Source of the DNA: CANMUM01 sp965263365
GTDB lineage: Bacteria > Pseudomonadota > Alphaproteobacteria > Rhodobacterales > Rhodobacteraceae
Length of the DNA stretch: 64,000 bases
Direction: 5' to 3'
NCBI GenBank assembly: GCA_965263365.1
Contig: OZ253672.1
Coordinates: 1,612,001-1,676,000 of the forward strand
In this document: positions 44,725 to 53,498 of the stretch, in pieces
How the letters are laid out: every line of letters starts with the position of its first letter
Numbering within the stretch: the stretch's first letter is position 1
Notes under the pieces: generated by a model
What the model was told of the DNA's origin: nothing
The model's input: only the letters and a program-made list of their open reading frames with translations
Database searches by the model: none
Position numbers and translations under genes: made by a program

Positions 44725-45513
44725 ATGGAGAATCAAGAATTAAATTTGCGTCATCTCACGCTTTACGACGTTGCTCGTGCAGTCGAGGAAGATCGTATCG
44801 CTATCAATTTCCAGCCTGTAGTGCATGCAAAAGACACGCGGTTTGTTTCGTTCCAAGAAGGCCTAATTCGCATGTTTGATCAGGAGGGTCATCTTCGGCA
44901 AGCCGGTGAGTTCATTCCCATTATCGAAGGAACTGAAGTTGGCAATTATGTAGATCAAGTTGCGCTAGAACTCACCTTAAACCGACTTCATGCGGACCCA
45001 TCAATTCGCTTATCTGTCAATATGAGCACTCAAACCCTTTGGGATGAGGATTGGCTTTATCTCTTAAAATCATCTGGAGAAGCCAATCTTCACACCACAG
45101 AGCGATTAATTGTTGAATTTACCGAAGCCTCAGCAATTAACTCACTACAAGAAACCATTGAATTTATGAAATATTGCAGAAAATACGGGGTTTGCTTCGC
45201 CTGCGATGACTTTGGTTCTGGGAACACCGTTCTAGGCCACTTGCGAGACTTTGATTTTGATATTCTAAAAATTGATGGAAGCATTTGCCAAAATATTGGA
45301 GAAAACAAGGACAATCAAATTATAATGACAGCGATATTATCAATTGCCGAACACTTCGACATGCTAACTGTAGCTGAGCATATAGACAACAAGTCCGCGG
45401 CAAATAAATGTAAAGAACTTGGCGTAGATGCTCTTCAAGGCTTTTTATTCGGTCGAGGAGAAATTTTCAATCCAACCTTCCCTAATTTAGTCGCACGTGC
45501 ATCAACTAAATAA
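44725..45513 (+). CDS. EAL-domain protein (cyclic-di-GMP phosphodiesterase-like)
   Basis: This 262-residue protein consists of a single EAL domain with no sensor part. The catalytic positions are mostly kept: Glu45 in FQEGLIR (EGL in place of EAL), Asn in LSVNMS, Glu in IVEFTEA, Asp-Asp in CDDFGSGNT, Lys in ILKIDGS and Glu in VAEHID. The last Glu of the usual AEGVE is replaced by Asp. QGFLFGRGE completes the fold. It could hydrolyse c-di-GMP or act as a c-di-GMP receptor. It is divergent from argH and stands alone. Confidence 0.88.
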   Translation: MENQELNLRHLTLYDVARAVEEDRIAINFQPVVHAKDTRFVSFQEGLIRMFDQEGHLRQAGEFIPIIEGTEVGNYVDQVALELTLNRLHADPSIRLSVNMSTQTLWDEDWLYLLKSSGEANLHTTERLIVEFTEASAINSLQETIEFMKYCRKYGVCFACDDFGSGNTVLGHLRDFDFDILKIDGSICQNIGENKDNQIIMTAILSIAEHFDMLTVAEHIDNKSAANKCKELGVDALQGFLFGRGEIFNPTFPNLVARASTK

Positions 45514-45804
45514 AACCAATTCTTTTTACAATTTTTATTTTGATTATGTTACATAATGAACCGAATATTGAATATTGGGGAGTTACAATCAACCTCCTCG
45601 TGATTTCAAAAGATAGCACGTTGTCCTATTAATTATTAAGGCGCTTGCCTCTTAAGACTTTCCTATGAGAAATTTTGTTTCGGATTTTTCGGCGCATTAT
45701 GCAGGAATTTGTCGTTTTTTGAGTATTCTTTCATCTCCATCACTGTCAGAAAGATCCAAACGGGTTGCCGTCAATGATCTAAACAAAACAGATGAGGAAT
45801 AACC
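45514..45804. other. Gap before fhs
   Basis: About 290 bases without a gene. No folate riboswitch fold or strong promoter was recognised. Confidence 0.4.
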
Positions 45805-47481
45805 ATGACCGTCAAGTCAGACATCGAAATTGCCCGCGCGGCCAAAAAGCAAAAAATTCAAGCCATTGGCGACAAAATCGGCATTCCCGAAGAGCACCTT
45901 TTACCTTACGGTCACGATAAAGCTAAAATTTCAGAAACTTTCATTAACTCCGTTCAAGATCGCGAAAACGGAAAGCTTATTCTCGTCACCGCTATTAACC
46001 CAACACCAGCAGGTGAAGGAAAAACAACAACAACGGTTGGCCTCGGAGATGGCCTCAATGCAATCGGAAAAAAAGCAATGGTTTGCGTACGCGAGGCTTC
46101 TTTGGGCCCTTGCTTTGGAATGAAAGGCGGTGCGGCAGGCGGCGGATATGCTCAAGTAATTCCAATGGAAGAAATGAACCTTCATTTTACCGGTGATTTT
46201 CATGCAATCACTTCTGCGCACAACTTATTGTCAGCAATGATCGACAACCACATTTATTGGGGCAACGAACTTCAAATTGATGAACGCAGAGTTGTTTGGA
46301 GACGTGTGTTGGATATGAACGATCGGGCATTGCGCGACACCGTGACCTCGCTTGGAGGCGTTGCCAATGGATTTCCGCGTCAAACTGGTTTTGATATCAC
46401 TGTGGCTTCAGAAGTTATGGCAATATTGTGTCTAGCAACTGACTTACGTGATCTTGAAAAACGTCTCGGCGACATTATTGTTGCTTACCGACGCGATCGC
46501 TCTCCAATATATGCGCGTGATATCAAAGCTCATGAGGCAATGGCGGTTCTACTTCAACAAGCTATGCAGCCCAACCTTGTTCAATCACTCGAAAACAATC
46601 CTGCATTTGTTCACGGTGGTCCCTTCGCAAATATCGCACATGGATGTAATTCAGTCGTTGCGACAACAACAGCGCTCAAATTAGCTGATTATGTCGTTAC
46701 TGAAGCGGGTTTTGGCGCTGACCTTGGTGCAGAAAAATTCATGAATATTAAGTGTCGGAAAGCTGAAATCGCACCCGACGCCGTTGTGATCGTTGCAACT
46801 GTCCGCGCTCTCAAAATGAATGGTGGCGTAGCGAAAGCGGATCTGGGCGCCGAAAATCTCGAAGCGGTTAAGAATGGTTGTGCAAACTTAGGTCGACATA
46901 TTGAAAATGTTAAGAGTTTTGGAGTTCCTGTAGTTGTCGCAATTAATCATTTCATCAATGATACAGAAGCGGAAGTTCAAATTGTGAAAGACTATGTCGC
47001 AGATCAAGGTTCAGAAGCGTTTGTTTGCATGCATTGGGCAAAAGGCTCCGAAGGTATCACTGATCTTGCGACTCGTGTTGCGGAAATTGCGGATAGCGGC
47101 ATTTCTAACTTCAACACTCTCTACGACGATGACATGCCGTTGTTCGAAAAAATCGAAACAATTGCAAAACGTATTTACCGCGCAGACGAAGTGCTCGCGG
47201 ACGCAAAAATTCGTGGTCAGCTTAAAGAATGGGAAGAAGCCGGATATGGAAACCTTCCTGTTTGTATGGCAAAAACCCAATATAGCTTCACAACCGATCC
47301 TGATCGTCGGGGCGCCCCGACAGGGCATAGCTTACCTGTGCGTGAGGTACGCTTAAGCGCTGGCGCTGGTTTTATCGTAGTTATTTGTGGTTCCATTATG
47401 ACCATGCCTGGCTTACCGCGCGTACCCTCTGCAGAAGCTATTCGATTAAATGATTCTGGAGAAATAGAAGGGTTATTTTAA
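45805..47481 (+). CDS. fhs: Formate-tetrahydrofolate ligase
   Basis: This 558-residue protein has the full FTHFS pattern: LLPYGHDKAKI, the P-loop-like TPAGEGKTTTTVGLGDGL, GPCFGMKGGAAGGGYAQV, HLNFTGDFHAITSAHNLLSA-type DFHAI block, and TDPDRRGAPTGHSLPVREV near the end. It makes 10-formyl-THF from formate and ATP. GAGGAA precedes the ATG. It leads a cluster with a chorismate mutase and folD, which encodes the next THF enzyme. Confidence 0.97.
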   Translation: MTVKSDIEIARAAKKQKIQAIGDKIGIPEEHLLPYGHDKAKISETFINSVQDRENGKLILVTAINPTPAGEGKTTTTVGLGDGLNAIGKKAMVCVREASLGPCFGMKGGAAGGGYAQVIPMEEMNLHFTGDFHAITSAHNLLSAMIDNHIYWGNELQIDERRVVWRRVLDMNDRALRDTVTSLGGVANGFPRQTGFDITVASEVMAILCLATDLRDLEKRLGDIIVAYRRDRSPIYARDIKAHEAMAVLLQQAMQPNLVQSLENNPAFVHGGPFANIAHGCNSVVATTTALKLADYVVTEAGFGADLGAEKFMNIKCRKAEIAPDAVVIVATVRALKMNGGVAKADLGAENLEAVKNGCANLGRHIENVKSFGVPVVVAINHFINDTEAEVQIVKDYVADQGSEAFVCMHWAKGSEGITDLATRVAEIADSGISNFNTLYDDDMPLFEKIETIAKRIYRADEVLADAKIRGQLKEWEEAGYGNLPVCMAKTQYSFTTDPDRRGAPTGHSLPVREVRLSAGAGFIVVICGSIMTMPGLPRVPSAEAIRLNDSGEIEGLF

Positions 47482-47521
47482 GCATCTTGAAACAAGGGGC
47501 GTTTTATCTTAGATCAAATTT

Positions 47522-47842
47522 ATGAAACGTTCCCCTCAAAATTGCGCGGACATGAAAGCGCTCAGAGCTGAGATTGATCGCGTTGACCGCGAGCTCATGG
47601 ATTTGTTGGCTGAGCGCACCGCCTATATTGATCGTGCAATTGAAATCAAAATGCCGCAAAAAATGCCAGCACGCATCAGTGTTCGCGTTGAAGAGGTTGT
47701 AAATAATGCGCGCAAAAACGCTGAAAGCGCCCATATTGATCCAAATTTCGCGGCTAACATTTGGCGTGAAATTGTCGAATGGTCAATTGCCCGCGAAGAA
47801 GAAAAAATGAAAGGGAACAAAAATGAACGCAACAATAATTGA
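47522..47842 (+). CDS. Chorismate mutase, AroQ class
   Basis: This 106-residue all-helical protein reads MKALRAEIDRVDRELMDLLAERTAYIDRAIEIK, then the RVEEVVNNARKNAESAHIDP and IWREIVEWSIAREEE helices. This is the AroQ fold with the key Arg and Lys positions. It converts chorismate to prephenate in Phe/Tyr synthesis. Its 3' end overlaps the folD start by 20 bases, and fhs ends 40 bases upstream, so an aromatic-pathway enzyme sits inside a C1 cluster. Confidence 0.88.
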   Translation: MKRSPQNCADMKALRAEIDRVDRELMDLLAERTAYIDRAIEIKMPQKMPARISVRVEEVVNNARKNAESAHIDPNFAANIWREIVEWSIAREEEKMKGNKNERNNN

Positions 47843-48713
47843 TGGAAAAAAATTTGCAGCGAAGGTTCGTTCTCAGGTCGCTGATCATGTTTCAAAAATA
47901 AAAGAAACTTTTGATATGGCCCCAGGCCTTGCGGTGATCCTCGTTGGCGAAGACCCAGCGTCAGAAGTTTATGTGCGCTCAAAAGGGAAAATGACTGTTG
48001 AAGTGGGTATGAAAAGTTTTGAGCACAAACTACCCGCTGACACAGATCAAGATACCCTGCTTGCTCTCGTGAATAAGTTAAACAACGACCCCGAAGTTCA
48101 TGGAATATTATGCCAGCTTCCTTTGCCCAAACATCTCGACGAAGAGCTCGTTATTAATGCAATCGCTCCCGAAAAAGATGTTGACGGTTTTCATATTTCA
48201 AATGTCGGTCGGCTTGCGACGGGACAAAAAGCAATGGTCCCTTGCACGCCGCTTGGTTGTCTCATGATGTTAAGGGATCACTTAGGCTCGCTCTCAGGTA
48301 AGAATGCCGTCGTTGTTGGGCGCTCAAACATTGTTGGCAAGCCGATGGCGCAACTTATGCTTCGTGATAGTTGTACTGTAACCATCGCACATTCGCGCAC
48401 AAAAGATATCGAGAAAGTCTGCCGTGAAGCGGATATTGTCGTTGCTGCTGTCGGGCGTCCTGAAATGATTTTAGGATACTGGATTGGTGAAGGTGCAACC
48501 GTTATTGATGTTGGCATTAACAGAATTGAAAGAGACGGAAAAACTAAGCTCGTCGGAGACGTTCACTATGAGAGTGTAAGTGCAAAGGCCGGCGCTATCA
48601 CGCCGGTTCCAGGAGGTGTTGGGCCGATGACTATCGCTTGCTTACTCGCAAACACGCTGACGGCTTTTTGTCGAGAAAAAGGACTTCCAGAACCTGAAGG
48701 ATTGACCGCCTAA
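47823..48713 (+). CDS. folD: Bifunctional methylene-THF dehydrogenase / methenyl-THF cyclohydrolase
   Basis: This 296-residue protein has PGLAVILVGEDPASEVYVRSK (catalytic Tyr and Lys), GILCQLPLPKHLDEE, PEKDVDGFH, CTPLGCLMML, VVGRSNIVGKPMAQLML and TPVPGGVGPMTIACLLANT. It interconverts 5,10-methylene- and 10-formyl-THF with NADP. Together with fhs it connects formate to the folate C1 pool. Confidence 0.97.
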   Translation: MNATIIDGKKFAAKVRSQVADHVSKIKETFDMAPGLAVILVGEDPASEVYVRSKGKMTVEVGMKSFEHKLPADTDQDTLLALVNKLNNDPEVHGILCQLPLPKHLDEELVINAIAPEKDVDGFHISNVGRLATGQKAMVPCTPLGCLMMLRDHLGSLSGKNAVVVGRSNIVGKPMAQLMLRDSCTVTIAHSRTKDIEKVCREADIVVAAVGRPEMILGYWIGEGATVIDVGINRIERDGKTKLVGDVHYESVSAKAGAITPVPGGVGPMTIACLLANTLTAFCREKGLPEPEGLTA

Positions 48714-49071
48714 CAACCGTTTATGCTTTTGCAAAAAAAACGACTACGCAGTGAGTTTGACTGGTAAGCAAGCGGCTGCTCAACTAGTGGCGAGGACATG
48801 TATAAACTTTGATCAAAGCTATTTTTTGTGAGTAAATTGTTTCCTTCATTGCGTTTTTTGAAGATTCCATTGACAATCAGCAATACGTTTCAGAAAGCTT
48901 TGGCCTGCGAACTCAATTTTGCCAGCACGGAAAAAAATGGTACTAATGGCGATTTTCGGTAAGCAGCAAAGGCAATGGAGGCCTGTGTATAATTATTGGA
49001 CATTTGCAAAATATTGAAAACACACCTGCGCCCACTTAAATTCAACATCTAACAAAAACAAAAGGTTTCAC
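48714..49071. other. Gap between folD and the M50 protease gene
   Basis: About 360 bases. No terminator with a clear T-run, gene or repeat was identified. Confidence 0.4.
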
Positions 49072-49785
49072 ATGGGAAATTCAGGTATTGCGTTCCAAAC
49101 AAAGTTCTGGGGTTTCCCCATTATCGTTGAGTGGGCACATATTATTGTCGTTGGTCTCATTGCATTTTTATCAACAATTTCTGCCAGCAATTTTACAATC
49201 ACTCTTATCGTCGCAGCCGTTTTATTTAGCTCTATTTTCATTCATGAACTCGGACACGCATATGTGTGTAAACGCGTGGGCTCAAGAGTCATCGAATTGC
49301 GATTGATTGCAATGGGCGGTTATGTTCGCCATCACGGGAATTTATCACATCCTTCTGCTTTTCTCGTTATACTCGGGGGACCGCTTGCGAACGTCCTTCT
49401 CATTGTGATTGCCAATATTGCCATTTCGACAGGCATAGTGGACAGCTCGCCATACTTGGCGTTCACCGCGTCGCAGTTCATTTTGTGGAACATTACTCTA
49501 TTGTTTTTTACTCTTCTTCCTGTTTTTCCCTTAGACGGTGGTCAACTTATTCACCGCATCATTAGCATGTTTTACTCAAGTTCCAAAAATGGAAATGTCG
49601 TACAAATCAAACGTTGGAAACGAACCCCCGACATGATCACAGGACAAATTGGTGTCATTGTGTGCTACCTTTGGATTCCCATGGTTTTTGTAGTTTTCTA
49701 TTTTTTTGGATTTTTGCCGCTTTTCATGCTTCCTCTCGAACTCAATAAATCGCTAGCTAAGGGTGAGAGTAAAATTCCAACTTAA
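49072..49785 (+). CDS. Site-2 protease family (M50) membrane metalloprotease
   Basis: This 237-residue polytopic protein has the zinc motif FIHELGHAYV (His58, Glu59, His62) in one membrane helix and the third ligand Asp155 in PVFPLDGGQLI in another. A conserved GG(P) element ILGGPLAN lies between them. The short form without PDZ or CBS domains resembles Rhodobacterales stand-alone M50 proteins. Substrates are unknown; family members cut transmembrane segments of signalling proteins. Confidence 0.88.
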   Translation: MGNSGIAFQTKFWGFPIIVEWAHIIVVGLIAFLSTISASNFTITLIVAAVLFSSIFIHELGHAYVCKRVGSRVIELRLIAMGGYVRHHGNLSHPSAFLVILGGPLANVLLIVIANIAISTGIVDSSPYLAFTASQFILWNITLLFFTLLPVFPLDGGQLIHRIISMFYSSSKNGNVVQIKRWKRTPDMITGQIGVIVCYLWIPMVFVVFYFFGFLPLFMLPLELNKSLAKGESKIPT

Positions 49786-49834
49786 AGTCTAAACAGTGCT
49801 TTTTTTTAAAATTCCTATCTTTGATTGAAAAAGT

Positions 49835-49857
49835 AACCCCGCACTGATTGCAGGGTT
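49835..49857 (-). terminator. Likely terminator of the glnK-amtB operon
   Basis: AACCCCGCA / TGCAGGGTT, a 9-base stem with one mismatch, followed on the minus strand by ACTTTTTC. It lies 40 bases after the amtB stop, between convergent genes. Confidence 0.6.
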
Positions 49858-49896
49858 ATTCCATTTTTTATCGCTAACTTATATCGAGACGACGAA

Positions 49897-51204
49897 TTAG
49901 TTGTTGCCAAATTCTGGGTAAGCTTGAATGCCCAGTTCATGTGTATCAAGACCGTCAATTTCGACTTCCTCATCTACACGAATACCCGTCACCGTGTTCA
50001 AGATAAACCAAACAACAGCTGATACAACAAACACGAACAGACCGATCACGACGATGCCATATATCTGAGCCCCTAAGGTCGCGTCTGAATTCGTCAAAAC
50101 AACCGCCAAAGTTCCCCAAATACCACACACCAAGTGTACAGGGATCGCACCTACAACATCATCAATTTTAAATTTATCCAAGAGTGGAACCGCTAGCACT
50201 GCAATTGCACCACCAATGGCACCGATCAAGGTCGCCATTCCAAGACTTGGCGTCAAGGGCTCAGCCGTAATCGAAACAAGACCTGCAAGCGCGCCATTCA
50301 GAACCATTGTCAAATCGGGCTTTTTAAATGCGAGCTGAGATACAATATAAGCCGCAATCACACCACCTGCCGCTGCGGCATTTGTATTTGCAAATATTCT
50401 GGATACATCCGCAACGTCGCCAATTGTACCCATTGCCAACTGCGATGCCCCGTTAAAACCAAACCAACCGAGCCACAATATGAAAGTTCCAAGAGTGGCC
50501 AAAGGCATATTTGAACCTGGGAACGGATTGACGCCTCCATTTTTAGTATATTTGCCTTTGCGCGCGCCGAGTATCAAAGCACCTGCAAGTGCTGCCCAAC
50601 CGCCAGCGGCATGCACAAGCGTTGAGCCTGCGAAATCATTAAATCCGGCCTCATCAAGAAATCCCTCACCCCACTTCCAAGACGCTTCGACCGGATAAAT
50701 TAGACCCGTTAACACGATCACGAAAACGAAGAAAGGCGCAAGCTTGATGCGCTCAGCAAGTGTCCCTGAGACAATTGAAGCCGTGGTTGCACAGAACATT
50801 AACTGAAAAAAGAAGTCTGAACCAACTGAAGCATAACCCACATCAACACCATCCGCGCCAACACCAACTGGCTCAAGCGATGCCACACCAAAAGCGCCCA
50901 ATACACCGTCTATTGTCCATGCATCATCCGGGTACATTATTTTATAACCCACCAGATAATACATGAGCGCTGCTAGCGCGAAAAGCATAATGTTTTTCAT
51001 TAACTGGGTTGAAACGTTTTTAGACCGCACAAGGCCGGCTTCCAACATAGAAAAACCCGCGGCCATCCACATCACCAAGAACCCGCCAATTAAAAATAAC
51101 AGTGTGTTTAAAATAAACACCGTATGTGCACTTGCCTCTCCACCAGCGTCTTGGGCTAGCAAAGGCGCCCCAATAAATAGTGGTAGTATATATTTTAATC
51201 GCAT
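49897..51204 (-). CDS. amtB: Ammonium transporter
   Basis: The 435-residue product begins at ATG 51204 with AAGGAG before it. An N-terminal signal-like helix (RLKYILPLFIGAPLLAQ) is followed by about 11 membrane helices. The pore histidine pair lies in STLVHAAGGWAALAGA and GAIPVHLVCGIWGTLAV. GLIYPVEASWKWGEGFL is also typical. It conducts ammonia/ammonium and is closed by the PII protein encoded just upstream (glnK). Confidence 0.95.
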   Translation of the reverse strand: MRLKYILPLFIGAPLLAQDAGGEASAHTVFILNTLLFLIGGFLVMWMAAGFSMLEAGLVRSKNVSTQLMKNIMLFALAALMYYLVGYKIMYPDDAWTIDGVLGAFGVASLEPVGVGADGVDVGYASVGSDFFFQLMFCATTASIVSGTLAERIKLAPFFVFVIVLTGLIYPVEASWKWGEGFLDEAGFNDFAGSTLVHAAGGWAALAGALILGARKGKYTKNGGVNPFPGSNMPLATLGTFILWLGWFGFNGASQLAMGTIGDVADVSRIFANTNAAAAGGVIAAYIVSQLAFKKPDLTMVLNGALAGLVSITAEPLTPSLGMATLIGAIGGAIAVLAVPLLDKFKIDDVVGAIPVHLVCGIWGTLAVVLTNSDATLGAQIYGIVVIGLFVFVVSAVVWFILNTVTGIRVDEEVEIDGLDTHELGIQAYPEFGNN

Positions 51205-51214
51205 TTCTTTCTCC

Positions 51215-51553
51215 TTAAATCGCTTCTTCATCAAGCTCGCCGGTGCGTATGCGCATAGCTTGTTGAACATCTAGTACAAAGATTTTTCCGTCCCCTATTT
51301 TGCCTGTCTTCGCAGTTTCGGAAATAGCTGCACAAGCCGCGTCAACCAAATCTGCCTTCACAACAATATCGAGGCGAACTTTTGGGACATAATTCACAAC
51401 ATATTCCGCACCGCGATAGGTCTCTGTATGGCCAGCTTGACGACCATATCCTTTGACCTCACTGACCATAACCCCCGTGACGCCAATCTCAGTTAGTTTT
51501 TCCCGCACGTCTTCAAGCTTAAATGGCTTGATTACCGCAATTATCAATTTCAT
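51215..51553 (-). CDS. glnK: PII nitrogen regulatory protein
   Basis: The 112-residue PII protein runs from ATG 51553 (GGAG before): MKLIIAVIKPFKLEDVREKL, the T-loop with Tyr51 in HTETYRGAEYVVNYVPK (uridylylation site), and the IGDGKIFVLDV signature. It senses ATP/2-oxoglutarate and blocks AmtB. It lies 10 bases before amtB, the standard glnK-amtB operon. A longer start at 51592 adds an unrelated 13 residues. Confidence 0.96.
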   Translation of the reverse strand: MKLIIAVIKPFKLEDVREKLTEIGVTGVMVSEVKGYGRQAGHTETYRGAEYVVNYVPKVRLDIVVKADLVDAACAAISETAKTGKIGDGKIFVLDVQQAMRIRTGELDEEAI

Positions 51554-51693
51554 TTCGAACTCCACTTGACTGTTCGAAGCCAATGAACCCAATCAAAGCA
51601 GATTCTTCAATTTTCAACACCAATAATTGTTTAAATTTGCATCATTTGTCTAAAAAATATACAAAAATAAGTCAAACTGACTAAATATTAATC

Positions 51694-51708
51694 ATAATAG
51701 GCGTGCCA
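51694..51708 (-). promoter_or_regulatory. Weak sigma-54 promoter candidate for glnK-amtB
   Basis: On the minus strand, TGGCAC-N5-TTAT. The -24 half is a perfect match to TGGCAC, but the -12 half differs from TTGC in two bases. It lies 140 bases before glnK, a nitrogen-controlled operon often driven by sigma-54. Confidence 0.3.
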
Positions 51709-51954
51709 AGAGGTAAGATTCATCGAAGCAAAGAATGCCGAATAGTTAAAATCATAAGAGATTTTACACTCTAATCTGATGATGCTGCGTTTTTATAGAA
51801 TTTCCGCAAATTCATTGCGCGGTTTCAATTTATTCGAGTCAAGCATAGAACTCTGCGCGCGATAACCGCTGATCAAATAAAATTACGCGACAAAGTGCAT
51901 AATATTTCCAAAACTGATATATGCGAAACCAGAAAATTTTAAATCACAAAACGC

Positions 51955-51977
51955 AAAAAGAGCGTGCAAAGGCACGC
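51955..51977 (-). terminator. Rho-independent terminator of tuf
   Basis: On the minus strand, GCGTGC, a 4-base loop, GCACGC, then TCTTTTTG. It lies 28 bases after the tuf stop. Confidence 0.8.
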
Positions 51978-52004
51978 CCTTAAATCTAAGCAAAACTAAA
52001 GTTT

Positions 52005-53180
52005 TTACTCTTTAATTTTTGATACGACGCCAGCGCCGACTGTTCTTCCGCCTTCACGAATAGCGAAGCGGAGTTTTTCTTCCATAGCGATTGGTGAGAT
52101 CAACTCAACATCAAATTTGAGGTTGTCACCAGGCATCACCATTTCCGTACCAGAAGGAAGCACAACCGTGCCTGTCACATCTGTTGTACGGAAATAAAAC
52201 TGTGGACGATAATTCGCAAAGAATGGCGTATGACGACCCCCCTCTTCTTTCGTCAAGATATAAGCTTCCGCCTCAAACTTCGTATGCGGCGTAACTGAAC
52301 CTGGCTTACAAAGAACCTGACCACGCTCAACATCGTCACGATCAACACCACGCAAAAGCGCACCCACGTTATCACCAGCTTCACCACGATCCAAAAGCTT
52401 ACGGAACATCTCAACGCCCGTACAAGTCGTCTTCTGCGTATCACGGATACCAACAATTTCAATCTCGTCACCAACATTGATCACACCGCGCTCAACACGA
52501 CCCGTCACAACCGTACCACGACCCGAAATCGAGAACACATCCTCAATCGGCATCAAGAAGGGCTGATCAACCGGACGCGCAGGCGTCGGAATATACGTGT
52601 CAACAGCTTCCAAAAGCGCACGGATCGACTTCTCGCCAATCTCTTCGTCACGACCCTCAAGAGCCGCCAAAGCTGAACCCTTAATCACAGGGATATCATC
52701 GCCAGGATAATCATAAGATGAAAGAAGCTCGCGGATCTCCATTTCAACCAATTCCAAAAGCTCTTCATCATCAACTTGGTCAACCTTGTTCATGTAAACA
52801 ACAAAGTAAGGAATACCAACCTGACGGCCCAAAAGAATGTGCTCACGCGTTTGTGGCATAGGGCCATCAGCAGCATTCACAACCAAAATCGCACCATCCA
52901 TTTGTGCAGCACCCGTAATCATGTTCTTCACATAATCCGCGTGTCCAGGGCAATCAACATGCGCATAGTGACGACCTTCAGTCTCATACTCAACATGCGC
53001 CGTCGAAATCGTAATCCCACGAGCCTTCTCCTCAGGCGCACCATCAATCTGATCGTAAGCTTGGAAATCTCCAAAATATTTCGTAATCGCTGCCGTCAAC
53101 GTCGTCTTACCGTGGTCAACGTGACCAACTGTACCAATGTTTACGTGCGGCTTCGTACGCTCAAACTTTTCCTTTGCCAT
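52005..53180 (-). CDS. tuf: Elongation factor Tu
   Basis: The 391-residue product runs from ATG 53180 (AGGAG upstream): MAKEKFERTKPHVNIGTVGHVDHGKTT (G1), RGITISTAHVEYE (G2 Thr), DCPGHADYVKNM (G3), NKVDQVDDEEL (G4), SALAALEG (G5). Domains 2 and 3 follow, ending VVSKIKE. EF-Tu delivers aminoacyl-tRNA to the ribosome. It is a single gene with its own terminator, apart from rpsG-fusA, so a second tuf copy elsewhere is likely. Codon usage is strongly biased, as expected for high expression. Confidence 0.98.
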   Translation of the reverse strand: MAKEKFERTKPHVNIGTVGHVDHGKTTLTAAITKYFGDFQAYDQIDGAPEEKARGITISTAHVEYETEGRHYAHVDCPGHADYVKNMITGAAQMDGAILVVNAADGPMPQTREHILLGRQVGIPYFVVYMNKVDQVDDEELLELVEMEIRELLSSYDYPGDDIPVIKGSALAALEGRDEEIGEKSIRALLEAVDTYIPTPARPVDQPFLMPIEDVFSISGRGTVVTGRVERGVINVGDEIEIVGIRDTQKTTCTGVEMFRKLLDRGEAGDNVGALLRGVDRDDVERGQVLCKPGSVTPHTKFEAEAYILTKEEGGRHTPFFANYRPQFYFRTTDVTGTVVLPSGTEMVMPGDNLKFDVELISPIAMEEKLRFAIREGGRTVGAGVVSKIKE

Positions 53181-53498
53181 AAGAGCACTCCTTATCATCT
53201 TTAGGCGTTACAATTTTCTTCCGAAAAATTGGCAAAGTACCAAACTCGGATTGCGCGCTCGAATAACGGGTTTTACTCGAAAAAGCAAGTCTTAATTCTT
53301 ATGATCTTCCTGCTTTAATCACCTTAAAACTCCACAAAACTATACGACAGGCTCGCTCTCAACATGCAATCAAATGAAAGTTGAGAATTTAATCAGTTTT
53401 GCTCTGAATTACGGCCCCTAAAAAAAATGTAAGATATATATTTTGCTGCCCCGTGTATTGGTCTATCATCATCGGTACATCTAACAAGGGAGTACTCA
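53181..53498. other. Divergent gap tuf / BCCT-like gene
   Basis: About 320 bases that must hold the strong tuf promoter. I see no perfect consensus. No gene is visible. Confidence 0.45.

Larger units (their letters stand above)
51554..52004. other. Gap between tuf and glnK
   Basis: About 450 AT-rich bases with the tuf terminator at the right and the glnK promoter region at the left. No gene is visible. Confidence 0.5.

Noticed and set aside
45514..45804. Folate (THF) riboswitch before fhs
   Set aside because: Could not find the conserved helices or loop sequences by eye.
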